Of a DNA stretch of 64,000 nucleotides, positions 34,119-42,782 are shown piece by piece. The notes under the pieces were generated by a model. That model was not told the origin of the DNA. It saw only the letters and a program-made list of their open reading frames with translations, and made no database searches. How positions within the stretch are numbered: position 1 is the stretch's first letter; each line of letters begins with the position of its first letter. The stretch lies in the NCBI GenBank assembly GCA_949300325.1, contig CASGDQ010000028.1, positions 1 through 64,000 of the forward strand. Direction: 5' to 3'. This DNA is from an uncultured Spirochaetales bacterium. GTDB taxonomy: Bacteria; Spirochaetota; Spirochaetia; Sphaerochaetales; Sphaerochaetaceae. The position numbers and the translations under genes are program-made.

Positions 34119-35242
34119 GGATAGAAAAATATGTCAACGGAGCCTATGGCCTTGCCCATGACGGATCTGGCCGGGTCCATCTTGTATCAAACGCCCTTCC
34201 AGGAGAGCTTGTCATGGAGGAGGATGTGCAGGAAAAGGGCTCTATGGTCATCTCCTCCTGCGGCTCTGTGCTTGAGAAAAGTCCTCTGCGCATCGATCCT
34301 GTGTGCCCTCTTTATGGAATCTGCGGCGGATGCGATTTTCTGATCGTCGATGAGAAGACCTCCGCAGAGCTGAAGCAGCAGGCGGTGGAGGATAACCTAA
34401 AAAGGATTGCAGGCCTTGATAATATGCCGGTTTTCGAGCCTCCTGTGTACGGATCCTTTGAAAGATACCGCGGGCGCTGCCGCATACATGTGGACCCTCG
34501 TCTTAAAAGAGCAGGCTTTCTTGCAAGGGGCAGCAGTAGTCTGGTGGAAGTCGGCTCTTGCCCCGCGCTTTCAGCTAAGCTGGACAGCTTTCTCTCATCC
34601 TCTAAGGATATTCTATTCAAGCGCGCCAGGACGCTGATGATAGAAAAAGGGCTCAACAGGGATAGCGGATGCGTCGAGATTCCCATGCAGGAAGGCTCTG
34701 ATGGCGTCTCATTAGGCCGTGAAAGGGTTTTTGCCTGCGGCTATGTTGTGAGCGCAGAAGTCTTCTTTCAGAGCAACCTGAGGCTTTTGCCCGACCTGCT
34801 TTCTTTTGTTCATGATAATGCTGTTGGAAATGTCGTGGTCGACCTTTATAGCGGGGTGGGAACCTTTTCCAGGCTGTTTGAAGGCGAAGAGAGAAAGGTT
34901 TATGCGGTAGAAAGGCAGAAGGAGTGCCTCTCCCTTTCCAAGATCAATGCTCCTTCGGCCCATTCTTTTACGGATGATGCGGCACTGTTTGCAAAAAGGA
35001 TCTCATCCCATGTCGATACGGTGATTGTAGACCCGCCGAGGGTAGGGCTGGCAAAAGGGGTTCCTTCCAGCATATCAAGCCTTGGCGCCTCAAGGATAAT
35101 CTATGTCTCCTGCGACAGCATAACCGCATCGCGAGACCTGGCCTCTTTTGCAAAAGCTTATTCAGTTGTCTCTGCAAAGCTCTTCGATTTTTATCCTGGA
35201 TCAAGCCATGAGGAGACGGTGTTCATCCTTGATCGGCGCTGA
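34109..35242 (+). CDS. TrmA/RlmD-family RNA uridine C5-methyltransferase
   Basis: This 377-residue class I methyltransferase has an N-terminal TRAM-like segment and cysteines of an iron-sulfur cluster (CPLYGICGGC, then SCP). The SAM motif is VVDLYSGVGTFS, followed by VDPPRVGL and the catalytic cysteine in YVSCDS. Relatives make m5U in tRNA or 23S rRNA (RumA/RlmC/RlmD); the exact site is not decidable. The start is TTG 34109, overlapping pepF, with AGGAG about 10 bases upstream. Confidence 0.88.
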   Translation: MALRIEKYVNGAYGLAHDGSGRVHLVSNALPGELVMEEDVQEKGSMVISSCGSVLEKSPLRIDPVCPLYGICGGCDFLIVDEKTSAELKQQAVEDNLKRIAGLDNMPVFEPPVYGSFERYRGRCRIHVDPRLKRAGFLARGSSSLVEVGSCPALSAKLDSFLSSSKDILFKRARTLMIEKGLNRDSGCVEIPMQEGSDGVSLGRERVFACGYVVSAEVFFQSNLRLLPDLLSFVHDNAVGNVVVDLYSGVGTFSRLFEGEERKVYAVERQKECLSLSKINAPSAHSFTDDAALFAKRISSHVDTVIVDPPRVGLAKGVPSSISSLGASRIIYVSCDSITASRDLASFAKAYSVVSAKLFDFYPGSSHEETVFILDRR

Positions 35243-35257
35243 GGATGAGAAATTGTT

Positions 35258-35402
35258 TTGCCTTTGCCGTTTTGCAGGTTATAATAGCAAGGAGGGAAGG
35301 AATTTTCCCCCGAAAATGAGACTTGTGTTCAGTTTTTCATTTTTGCATAACTTAACTCCTATCAGGTGATGCCGGTTTCGTTGATTCCGGCATCATTTTT
35401 TC
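35258..35402 (+). ncRNA. Predicted short terminated RNA or leader-peptide transcript
   Basis: TTGCCT (35258-35263), a 16-base spacer and a perfect TATAAT (35280-35285) predict a start near 35291. A 9-bp terminator stem (TGATGCCGG / CCGGCATCA) at 35367-35395 with a T-run ends it at about 35402. The RNA of about 110 bases begins with a GGGAA/TTCCC hairpin. It contains a 17-codon ORF, ATG 35316 (MRLVFSFSFLHNLTPIR), whose TGA is the first three bases of the terminator stem. It is either a small RNA or an attenuator-like leader. Confidence 0.6.
35367..35402 (+). terminator. Terminator of the short RNA
   Basis: A 9-bp perfect stem with an 11-base loop is followed by TTTTTTTC-like bases. No gene ends immediately upstream except the 17-codon ORF. 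Confidence 0.85.
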
Positions 35403-35622
35403 TATTTATATGAGCTCTCTTTTGTCCGCTAACCGTTGAATATAGCATCTGATTTTGGATAATCCGGAGCCTTTAGGCCGTTACTCCTATGCAAAAATGC
35501 GGCAAAGGTCGGCAGACGATTGGTGTTTTCTAAATAAAAATATATTATGTAAGAAATTATCTTTACATATATCTTTTATTGCAGGGCTTTTGAAATATTT
35601 ATTTCTATATGAAGTAAAGTGT
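35403..35622 (+). other. Non-coding stretch before the lacI operator
   Basis: No convincing gene. A promoter-like TTGAAT (35436-35441), 16 bases, GATAAT (35458-35463) precedes a foldable segment with GGAG...CTCC and GCC-TTTA-GGC. An AT-rich part holds the inverted repeat TATGTAA / TTACATA (35546-35569). It may be a long leader for lacI or a second small RNA. Confidence 0.35.
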
Positions 35623-35640
35623 ATATCAAACGTTTAACAT
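35623..35640. promoter_or_regulatory. LacI-type operator upstream of lacI
   Basis: ATATCAAACGTTTAACAT shares its left half exactly with the site at 23300, and its reverse complement aligns with those at 24199 and 29403. It predicts autoregulation. Confidence 0.75.
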
Positions 35641-35725
35641 TCAAACACTTTTTTTCTTGCGAAAAGAAATGAAGTATGGGAAAATTATCAATGTATAACA
35701 CTTTTGAAACTCAGGTTGGAAAGAT

Positions 35726-36718
35726 ATGGCTACCATAAAGGATGTTGCAGAGCTTACCGGGTTAAGCATCGGAACGGTAAGCAGGGTTTTGAACAACAGG
35801 GGATATATTTCGCAGAAGACGCGCAAAAAGGTCGATGATGCCATGAAGAAGCTGAATTACCAGCCCAACGCCATAGCAAGGTCTTTAAGCAAATCGTCTT
35901 CAAACATAATAGGGGTCATAATCCCGCTTTTGGACAATCCGTTTTTTGCTTCTCTTCTCTCTGCGATCGAAAATGAGCTGGAGAGCCGGGGCTACCAGCT
36001 TCTTTTGTTCATCTCCGACGGCGATGGGAAGAAGGAAAGCGAGCTTCTAAGGGAATGCAAGCGCAACAGGGTTGCCGGCATTGTCCTCTGCTCTGGGAAT
36101 TTCGAGGCAATGAAGATTTCGGATCTGGATGTGCCTGTCGTATCCATAGAACGCAGCAGGAAGAATTCATCGGTTTCGATAGAATGCGACAACTATAAGG
36201 GCGGAGGGCTTGCGTGCCGTCATCTTTATCAGGCGGGATCGCGCAACATCGTTTACGTCTATGGTGCGCAGGACTATCCGATGCCGGCAGATGCCCGTCA
36301 AAGCGGATTTGAAGATGCTTGCCGCGAGCTCGGTCTTGAAACCAAGATCTACAAGGCGGATAGCGAAAATTTCCACCAGCAGGATTATTTTGAGCTTTTG
36401 GCCAGGGTTTTTGATGAGAATCCCGGCATGGACGGCCTGTTCTGCTCTTCAGACATGATAGCGGCCCAGGCGCTTAAGATGGCGTCGAAAAGAGGGATTG
36501 CGGTTCCAGATGAGCTCAAAATTGTCGGATTCGACGATTCCATCATCGCTGTTTTGACCACCCCCGAGCTGACGACTATACATCAGCCTGTGGATGAGAT
36601 GGCTTCCCTTGCCATAGGATCGCTGTTGTCGTCCATCAAGACGCGCAGCTTCTCATCGACGAGCGTGGTGGTGGATGTGCACCTGGTGGAGAGGGGAAGC
36701 ACAGTGCATGGCAGATAG
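35726..36718 (+). CDS. LacI-family transcription regulator
   Basis: This 330-residue regulator has an N-terminal helix-turn-helix with hinge (TIKDVAELTGLSIGTVSRVL, then YQPNAIARSL) and a periplasmic-binding-like effector domain from about residue 60. It is the best candidate to bind the related palindromes at 23300, 24107, 24199, 29403 and 35623. It is followed 28 bases later by a PfkB sugar kinase. The effector is probably a sugar from the imported glucoside. Confidence 0.92.
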   Translation: MATIKDVAELTGLSIGTVSRVLNNRGYISQKTRKKVDDAMKKLNYQPNAIARSLSKSSSNIIGVIIPLLDNPFFASLLSAIENELESRGYQLLLFISDGDGKKESELLRECKRNRVAGIVLCSGNFEAMKISDLDVPVVSIERSRKNSSVSIECDNYKGGGLACRHLYQAGSRNIVYVYGAQDYPMPADARQSGFEDACRELGLETKIYKADSENFHQQDYFELLARVFDENPGMDGLFCSSDMIAAQALKMASKRGIAVPDELKIVGFDDSIIAVLTTPELTTIHQPVDEMASLAIGSLLSSIKTRSFSSTSVVVDVHLVERGSTVHGR

Positions 36719-36746
36719 GCCGCAGATAGCTTTTTTGGAGGTTGTT

Positions 36747-37625
36747 ATGGATTGTCTATGTTTTGGAGAAGTTCTTTGGGATGTTTTCGGTGAAAAGAGG
36801 ACGCTTGGCGGCGCGCCTTTGAACGTTGCTGGGCATTTTGCCCGTCTTGGAGGGCATGCCGCAATAATCAGCTGCATTGGCGATGACGAGCTGGGAAAGC
36901 TTACGATTGAAGCAATGGACAAGCTTTCCATCGACAGGCGGTTTGTCCATGTCGATGAGGCTGGGATCACCGGCCGTGCTCTTGTCAGCCTTACGGATGG
37001 CATCCCTTCCTACAGGTTCGATGATCCGAGCGCGTGGGATAAGATTGTCCTTTCTGATGAGGAAAAGGCTGAGATAGCCTCAAGGCGTTGGGATGTGTTT
37101 GTTTTCGGGTCCCTTGCCCAAAGAAATGCTGTCTCGCGCAGCACTCTCGATTATCTGTTGGACAATATCAATGCGGAGCTGGTCTTTTTCGATGTGAATC
37201 TCAGGCTTGATTTTTATAATGCCGAGATAATAAGGCATGGTATTGAAAAGGCCGATATCCTCAAGATGAACGATGAGGAGGTGCCGGTAGTATGCGAGCT
37301 TCTTGGTGTGGAAAGCGATAATCCTGTTTCTTCTCTTATGGATCTCTATTGCTTGAAAGCCGTCCTGATCACCAGAGGAAAGGCGGGATCCGACATATAC
37401 TATGATAAGGGAGTATACCATCAGGGCAGCAAGAAGGTGGCTGTTGTTGATACGGTAGGGGCGGGGGACAGCCTTTCTGCAGGATTCTTGTTCTTCCTCA
37501 CAAAAGGCTGCAGCATCCCCGATGCCTTAGCTAAAGCCTCTATGCTGGCCGATTATGTCGTGCAGAATGCGGGAGCCATTCCCGAGTATGACAGAAACCT
37601 TAAAAAGCAGCTGGGCCTGGAGTGA
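36747..37625 (+). CDS. PfkB-family carbohydrate kinase, probably fructokinase
   Basis: This protein of about 292 residues starts at ATG 36747 behind GGAGG; the frame is open upstream but the conserved start is MDCLCFGEVLWDVFG. It has the N-terminal GGAPLNVAGHFARLGG sugar-binding region and the C-terminal catalytic signature DTVGAGDSLSAGFL with its general-base Asp. The GEVLWD start is typical of fructokinases. It lies in the lacI operon and would phosphorylate fructose released by the amylosucrase. Confidence 0.9.
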   Translation: MDCLCFGEVLWDVFGEKRTLGGAPLNVAGHFARLGGHAAIISCIGDDELGKLTIEAMDKLSIDRRFVHVDEAGITGRALVSLTDGIPSYRFDDPSAWDKIVLSDEEKAEIASRRWDVFVFGSLAQRNAVSRSTLDYLLDNINAELVFFDVNLRLDFYNAEIIRHGIEKADILKMNDEEVPVVCELLGVESDNPVSSLMDLYCLKAVLITRGKAGSDIYYDKGVYHQGSKKVAVVDTVGAGDSLSAGFLFFLTKGCSIPDALAKASMLADYVVQNAGAIPEYDRNLKKQLGLE

Positions 37626-37642
37626 TTCCAGGCTTCATGCCC

Positions 37643-39373
37643 TCATATTAGATTCTGTTCCTTCAATGCCGAGTAGATATCGTATATCCTCAGATTCTTG
37701 TTTATGTCCTCTTCGCTTATTTCCGAATAGGAATTGAACACTACGCTCTTTTCTCCGGACGGACGCACCTCGAAGAAGCTGTCTGAAAACAGTCCAGGAA
37801 TGTTTTCCATCTCCAAATGGACTGCAAAGGCAGGCTTCTGGCATTTTATCCTGATTGAGAACGATTTTCCGTTTATCTTTCTGACCGAGTATTCCAATCC
37901 AGGTTCCTGATAAGCGCAATCCACGATCTCGTCAAGAAGAAGGGTCAGTTCCCTATGAAGGTCGAATGTCCTCAGCTTGACATACACGAATTCCTTTTTC
38001 CTGTCGTGTCCTTTTAAATCGATATCCTTGATTTTGACCGCGCTGTGCATCGGAACTTTGGCATTGTATATCTGCTTCTGCCTCTTTTGTCCCGAATATT
38101 CCATGAACTTGATCGAAACCTCGGCATCCTCATCCTTGTCCCCATCGTTGGAGATGAATACCGAGAGCATGCCGTTCTCGATGAACATGATCGGAACGAG
38201 ATCCGCAAAGAACCTGCGGGCTGCATAGTGGCTGGGCTTCCAGGACCCGTCCATTGCTACTGTCGATAATAGGTTGTCATATACCACTCCGTGGTTCGTG
38301 TTGCAGCTTCTTGTTTTTAATACCCAGCGTTCCAGATCTATCGCATCCAAAAACAATCCCAGATAGCCTTTGTCCTTCCTTACCGCAGCATCGAATATGT
38401 CGCAGTTTATGCTGCCGTGCATGAAGGATGGATGATATGAATAGCCATCGACAGCTTCGGGGTGCAGGACAATTATTCCGAGCCTGTCGGTTATGTTGTA
38501 GAACATATGGCTTTCATGCCCGCTGGTGATGAATAGCACGTTTATGTTCGCCTTCGCCGCTGAAAGCAGCAGATCCTCATACCTTCTTTGGTCGTGATGT
38601 GCCATGATTGGCCAGACTGCGCCTTTTGCAAAGGTTTCCTTTCCGTTCACATGCAATGCGCCGTCGATGATTTCGATGGTGCGGAAGGCGACCCTCCTGT
38701 CAAGCTTTTCCTCTCCTAGCTCAAGCTCTGCAGTGTAAAGTATCTGCTTGCCATGTCCTGCGATGTTCCAGCATTCCACCAGGCTGTCCTCAATCTCCAG
38801 CTCAGTTTCTATGAGCTTGCGCTCTTTCTCAAGCTCTATGTCTATATATTTCGACCTTCCCAGCAATGACAGGCCAAGCGCTGTCCTCCTCTTAGAGAAG
38901 GAGCCGTAGTCGATTTCCGCCTTTATGAGCCATTTCCCGTTCTCATGACGCGGCTTGAGATGTGCAGAGTATATTACGCCTGTATCCGTAAGCACAAGGG
39001 ATGCTTCCCCGCAGAAAGAGGTGTTCACAACGGCTTTTATGGTATTGTCCCCGTTTCTTAATAATGCCGTGATATCTTCTGAAGTTGGTTTTTCCCCATT
39101 TATCTCGAGCTGCAGGGCCTCCGGCATTTTTAATACGCAGTATCCTGTTTTGCCTGGCACTGTGAATTTTCTTTCTATGATCCACTTCATGTCGCTAAGA
39201 TATCTGATCTTCTCGCTTACCGCCTTTGCTGCGATGAGCTCCGTGTATATGCTGTTTGCGGTGTTTATCTCAAGATATTTGTGCTTCTCGAAGAAGGTAG
39301 TATATTTTTTGACTGCATCATCCTGGTATGGGCTCAGTTTCCATAGCCCGGACAATGATATTGTCTGTGTCAC
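37643..39373 (-). CDS. Shortened GH2/beta-mannosidase-like protein
   Basis: This 576-residue protein starts at GTG 39373 behind GGAGG. N-terminal jelly-roll and immunoglobulin-like modules (LKMPEALQLEINGE; VAFRTIEIIDGALHVNGKETFAKGAVW in parts) lead into the first strands of a GH2 barrel (SAAKANINVLFITSGHESHMFYNITDRLGIIVLHPE, in parts). The usual catalytic Asn-Glu and nucleophile regions are then missing. The protein passes quickly to C-terminal beta domains, about 250 residues shorter than beta-mannosidases. There is no signal peptide. It may be a non-catalytic sugar-binding or regulatory relic, expressed from TTGCCT-N17-TATAGT upstream. Confidence 0.7.
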   Translation of the reverse strand: MTQTISLSGLWKLSPYQDDAVKKYTTFFEKHKYLEINTANSIYTELIAAKAVSEKIRYLSDMKWIIERKFTVPGKTGYCVLKMPEALQLEINGEKPTSEDITALLRNGDNTIKAVVNTSFCGEASLVLTDTGVIYSAHLKPRHENGKWLIKAEIDYGSFSKRRTALGLSLLGRSKYIDIELEKERKLIETELEIEDSLVECWNIAGHGKQILYTAELELGEEKLDRRVAFRTIEIIDGALHVNGKETFAKGAVWPIMAHHDQRRYEDLLLSAAKANINVLFITSGHESHMFYNITDRLGIIVLHPEAVDGYSYHPSFMHGSINCDIFDAAVRKDKGYLGLFLDAIDLERWVLKTRSCNTNHGVVYDNLLSTVAMDGSWKPSHYAARRFFADLVPIMFIENGMLSVFISNDGDKDEDAEVSIKFMEYSGQKRQKQIYNAKVPMHSAVKIKDIDLKGHDRKKEFVYVKLRTFDLHRELTLLLDEIVDCAYQEPGLEYSVRKINGKSFSIRIKCQKPAFAVHLEMENIPGLFSDSFFEVRPSGEKSVVFNSYSEISEEDINKNLRIYDIYSALKEQNLI

Positions 39374-39564
39374 TTTTTCCTCCCTTTGCTCAAGCCCTTC
39401 TTATGGCCGGGCGGCCTCTTTTTCAACATCAAAACGATGTTTCATCTTTTTCTCTACTAACTATAACATGGGTGCTGTTCTAAGGCAAAATGTTTGTTTG
39501 ATGAAGTCTGTCCCGTATTTTTTAAGGCGCCGCCATAAGAGTGTATTTTTATGTGGAAATACAA

Positions 39565-39580
39565 TATAATCGCTGATATG
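39565..39580 (+). promoter_or_regulatory. Near-leaderless promoter of nadE
   Basis: A perfect TATAAT (39565-39570) lies 7 bases before the ATG at 39578; no Shine-Dalgarno sequence is present. Confidence 0.55.
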
Positions 39581-41476
39581 AAGGATGGATTTATCAAAGT
39601 GGCTGCGGCCAGCCCTGAGCTTAAGGTCGCCGATCCCATGTTCAACGTGGGCAAAATGATGGAGCTTTTCGATCTCGCAAAAGGCTTTGGAGTGAAGGTC
39701 CTTGTATTCCCTGAGCTTTCAATCACCGGATATACCTGTCAGGATCTCTTTCTCTCCTCGGTGCTGCAAACGGAGGCTGAGAAGGCCTTGAAGAGATATT
39801 CTGAGCATACAAAAGGCAGCGATATGCTTTCTTTTGTCGGCTATCCCCTCTCTTATAAGGGCAAGCTTTATAATACTGCGGCGGCGGTGCAGAACGGCAG
39901 GATTCTCTCTTATACTGCAAAGACATATCTGCCTTCCTATGCGGAATTCCAGGAAAACAGATGGTTTTTCCCGTCTCCGGAAGAAAACGTCCGTCTTGGC
40001 GACGGATGCTTACTGGGCAACAAGATAATCCACAGGGCAGGAAAATTTCTGATAGCGGCCGAAATCTGCGAGGACCTGTGGGTCCCCGTATCCCCATCTT
40101 CATCCCATACTGCGAACGGCGCTCAGATCATCGTCAACCTTTCGGCCTCCGATGAAGTGGTGGGCAAGGATGAATATAGGAGGAATCTGGTTGCGATGCA
40201 TTCTGCGAAAACTGTTTCAGCATACGTTTATGCCGATGCCTCCGAATGTGAGAGCACCAGCGATATGGTCTTTGCAGGAAGCAATATCATTGCAGAGAAC
40301 GGGGCCGTTCTGGAAGAGGGAGCTTTTGCTTTGGAGTCCTTGACTGTTTCCGAAGTCGATGTTGAAAAGCTTGATTCTGAACGCAGGAGGCTGACAACGT
40401 TCAAGATGGACCACGATCCGTCTTATTCGTTCATCGATTTCGATTTTGAGGTCTCTGAGACTGTGCTCACGCATAAGATAAGCATGTATCCCTTCGTGCC
40501 ATCGGCACAGGAGGAGAAGAAAAGCCGATGCGAGAAGATCCTTTGCCTCCAGGCTGTCGGCCTGAAGAGGAGGCTCTTGCATACAGGCTCTAAATCGCTC
40601 GTCGTGGGGCTTTCGGGAGGCTTGGACAGCACTCTTGCCCTTCTTGTCTCCGTGCGTGCTATCGATATGCTGGGGCGGGACAGAAAAGATATCATCGCAA
40701 TAACAATGCCCTGCTTCGGTACGACAAAAAGGACGAAGGGCAATGCGGAAAAGCTTGCTTTTGCTCTTGGTGTCTCGTTCAGGACTATAGATATCAAAAG
40801 GAGCGTATTGTCCCATTTCAAAGATATCGGACAGGATCCCGAGGATCTTTCGGTGACATACGAGAATGCGCAGGCCAGGGAAAGGACGCAGGTTTTGATG
40901 GATGTTGCAAACTCAACCGGCGGGCTTGTCGTCGGCACCGGCGATTTGAGCGAGCTCGCACTTGGCTGGGCCACATACAACGGGGATCATATGAGCATGT
41001 ATGCCGTAAATGCATCCATTCCGAAAACCCTTGTCAGGCATATCGTTTCTTATGCCGCTTCCCTGAAAGGGCCTGAAGCGGAAGTCCTTGAGGACATTCT
41101 TGCAACTCCCGTATCGCCTGAATTGCTCCCTGCGAAGGATGGCCGCATAAGCCAGGTCACCGAGGACATAGTGGGACCATATGAGCTGCATGACTTCTTC
41201 ATGTATTATATGGTGCGTTTCGGTTTTTCTCCGGCAAAGATCTTCAGGCTTGCCGAATATGCATTTGGCGATCTGTATCCGAAAGAGGTGATAATGAAGT
41301 GGCTCAGGATTTTTATAAAAAGATTCTTTGCCCAGCAGTTCAAGCGCAATTGCCTTCCTGACGGTCCGAAGGTCGGCAGCGTGACTTTCAGCCCACGTTC
41401 GGATTGGAGGATGCCGAGCGACGCGTCCTCCTCTGCCTGGCTTGAGGAGCTCGATCGTTTAGGTGAAACTTTTTGA
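39578..41476 (+). CDS. nadE: Glutamine-dependent NAD synthetase
   Basis: This protein of about 632 residues has an N-terminal nitrilase-type glutaminase domain (Glu in FPELSITGY; catalytic Cys in AAEICEDLW) and a C-terminal synthetase domain with the ATP PP-loop VVGLSGGLDSTLAL. The synthetase TGDLSELALGW segment binds deamido-NAD. It makes NAD from nicotinate adenine dinucleotide, ATP and glutamine. ATG 39578 (MKDGFIKVAAASPE) is chosen over an ATG nine codons upstream, which would place the -10 box inside the gene. Confidence 0.95.
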   Translation: MKDGFIKVAAASPELKVADPMFNVGKMMELFDLAKGFGVKVLVFPELSITGYTCQDLFLSSVLQTEAEKALKRYSEHTKGSDMLSFVGYPLSYKGKLYNTAAAVQNGRILSYTAKTYLPSYAEFQENRWFFPSPEENVRLGDGCLLGNKIIHRAGKFLIAAEICEDLWVPVSPSSSHTANGAQIIVNLSASDEVVGKDEYRRNLVAMHSAKTVSAYVYADASECESTSDMVFAGSNIIAENGAVLEEGAFALESLTVSEVDVEKLDSERRRLTTFKMDHDPSYSFIDFDFEVSETVLTHKISMYPFVPSAQEEKKSRCEKILCLQAVGLKRRLLHTGSKSLVVGLSGGLDSTLALLVSVRAIDMLGRDRKDIIAITMPCFGTTKRTKGNAEKLAFALGVSFRTIDIKRSVLSHFKDIGQDPEDLSVTYENAQARERTQVLMDVANSTGGLVVGTGDLSELALGWATYNGDHMSMYAVNASIPKTLVRHIVSYAASLKGPEAEVLEDILATPVSPELLPAKDGRISQVTEDIVGPYELHDFFMYYMVRFGFSPAKIFRLAEYAFGDLYPKEVIMKWLRIFIKRFFAQQFKRNCLPDGPKVGSVTFSPRSDWRMPSDASSSAWLEELDRLGETF

Positions 41477-41518
41477 TGATGCGGTTGTTTCTATTTCAGG
41501 ATTAACAGGAGTAGTGAC

Positions 41519-42076
41519 ATGAAAAAGAAACTTATCGTTTTTTGTGTTTTGCTGGTTATTGTGCCGGCCGTGATGTTCGCGGACATCCTCCAGCTGGGAG
41601 TCAATGTCGGATATAAGAACAATTACGCAACAATCGAGGACGAGGGGGTTCAGTTCAAATGGGATAATTTTGTTTTCGGTCCCGATATCAGGCTGAACCT
41701 TTTGTTCCTTGGTCTCGATGTCTCGATGGATCTGGGCTTCCCGGCAGATGCCGTGGTGCTGAACACCAAGGCTATTGGAACCCTGTATATGAAGCTGTTC
41801 GATTTTGCCCGAATCAGCCTTGGAGCCGGAATCGGTATGCCGTTCATGGTGCAGAAAGGACAATGGTCGGTCAACGGACAGTCAATGGAAAATTTTGGCG
41901 ATGTCCTCAAGGATTCCAATCTGATCTACAGGGTGGGCCTCGGATTCATCATCGATCCGGTGGAAATAGTTGCCAATTGGGATATCCCGAGCGAAGGTTC
42001 GATCAGGGATAAGGAATTCATCCCGTCCGTGAAGGCAAGCACCTTCAGCGTGGGCGTGCTCTTCAGCCTGGTTTGA
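41519..42076 (+). CDS. Small exported beta-barrel-like protein
   Basis: This 185-residue protein has a signal peptide ending VMFAD, then alternating strands (LGVNVGYKNNY, IRLNLLFLGLDVSMDLGF, ISLGAGIGMPF, YRVGLGFII) and the terminal strand FSVGVLFSLV. It is probably an outer-membrane or periplasmic barrel of spirochaetal type. The function is unknown. Aggag-type bases precede the ATG. It is followed by a terminator at 42098. Confidence 0.7.
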   Translation: MKKKLIVFCVLLVIVPAVMFADILQLGVNVGYKNNYATIEDEGVQFKWDNFVFGPDIRLNLLFLGLDVSMDLGFPADAVVLNTKAIGTLYMKLFDFARISLGAGIGMPFMVQKGQWSVNGQSMENFGDVLKDSNLIYRVGLGFIIDPVEIVANWDIPSEGSIRDKEFIPSVKASTFSVGVLFSLV

Positions 42077-42097
42077 GCCTATTTCCGCTTTTTATGT

Positions 42098-42130
42098 TGC
42101 CTGAGGTTTTTTCTCAGGCAATTTTGTTTT
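42098..42130 (+). terminator. Terminator after the barrel-like gene
   Basis: TGCCTGAG (42098-42105) and CTCAGGCA (42113-42120) form a perfect 8-bp stem, followed by ATTTTGTTTT. Confidence 0.85.
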
Positions 42131-42143
42131 ATCATGGTCATAT

Positions 42144-42782
42144 ATGGGTGATACGCTAAAAATATTTTTTTCCACCATCATATTGGTGCTTGTCACAAGC
42201 ATAGTTTTTTTTGCTTTATATTTCCTTTTCCCGGATATTTCCGAGCAGACTTTCGGCATTTCCTACAGGTCGTCCAAGGAGGAGCCTCTTGAGACCTTGA
42301 ACATGATTCTTGAGAAGACTGCTCCCGAGTCCTCTGCTTCTTTATTGGAGGAGGAAGCGCAGGAAAATCAGGAAAATGATGTGCTTGTGCTGGATGAGAG
42401 CAATGAAGCTGAGGCCCTGGATGAGAGCAGTCAGGCAGAGGCCTTGGCTGAGAGCAGCGAGGCTCAGGAGATTAAGCAGGAGGAGCTTCCTGCCTTGACG
42501 GAGGATGGGCAGGATGTCCTTTCCTTTTTCAATACCGCAAAAGGCAGGACTCTCATAGGCTCTGTCGGCATGATCGGAGGGCTCAATCTCGATTTGGAAG
42601 CTATTTCCGATACCGTAGATGGCAGAAAGCTGATCAATACTGTGGGCGAATATCTTTCCCAGACAGGGCAGAGCATGGGGGAAATCTTTTCTAATAAGGC
42701 CATCATGTCGGCTTTGACCGGAAAGGTGGATGACAAGATTGCCGGATTGCTTTCGTATCTGAAAGAAGAAGGTGCGATTTGA
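42144..42782 (+). CDS. Membrane-anchored acidic protein of unknown function
   Basis: This 212-residue protein has one N-terminal transmembrane helix (FFSTIILVLVTSIVFFALYFLF). An acidic low-complexity region with three 9-residue repeats (DESNEAEAL, DESSQAEAL, AESSEAQEI) follows, then a C-terminal helical domain (LNLDLEAISDTVDGRKL). I do not recognise the family. TATCAT lies 8 bases before the ATG with no ribosome site, so the message may be near-leaderless. The stop overlaps the next gene's TTG start. Confidence 0.65.
   Translation: MGDTLKIFFSTIILVLVTSIVFFALYFLFPDISEQTFGISYRSSKEEPLETLNMILEKTAPESSASLLEEEAQENQENDVLVLDESNEAEALDESSQAEALAESSEAQEIKQEELPALTEDGQDVLSFFNTAKGRTLIGSVGMIGGLNLDLEAISDTVDGRKLINTVGEYLSQTGQSMGEIFSNKAIMSALTGKVDDKIAGLLSYLKEEGAI
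42393..42473 (+). repeat. Three 27-bp tandem repeats inside the acidic protein gene
   Basis: Units begin at 42393, 42420 and 42447 and encode DESxxAEAL-type peptides. The third is diverged. Confidence 0.7.

Noticed and set aside
35455-35637. 60-codon plus-strand ORF before lacI
   Set aside because: It starts at TTG inside a promoter-like element, has no ribosome site or known motif, and runs into the AT-rich operator region.
42393-42473. CRISPR-like or mobile repeat
   Set aside because: The short tandem units are in frame, have no spacers and encode an acidic peptide repeat; no cas genes are present.
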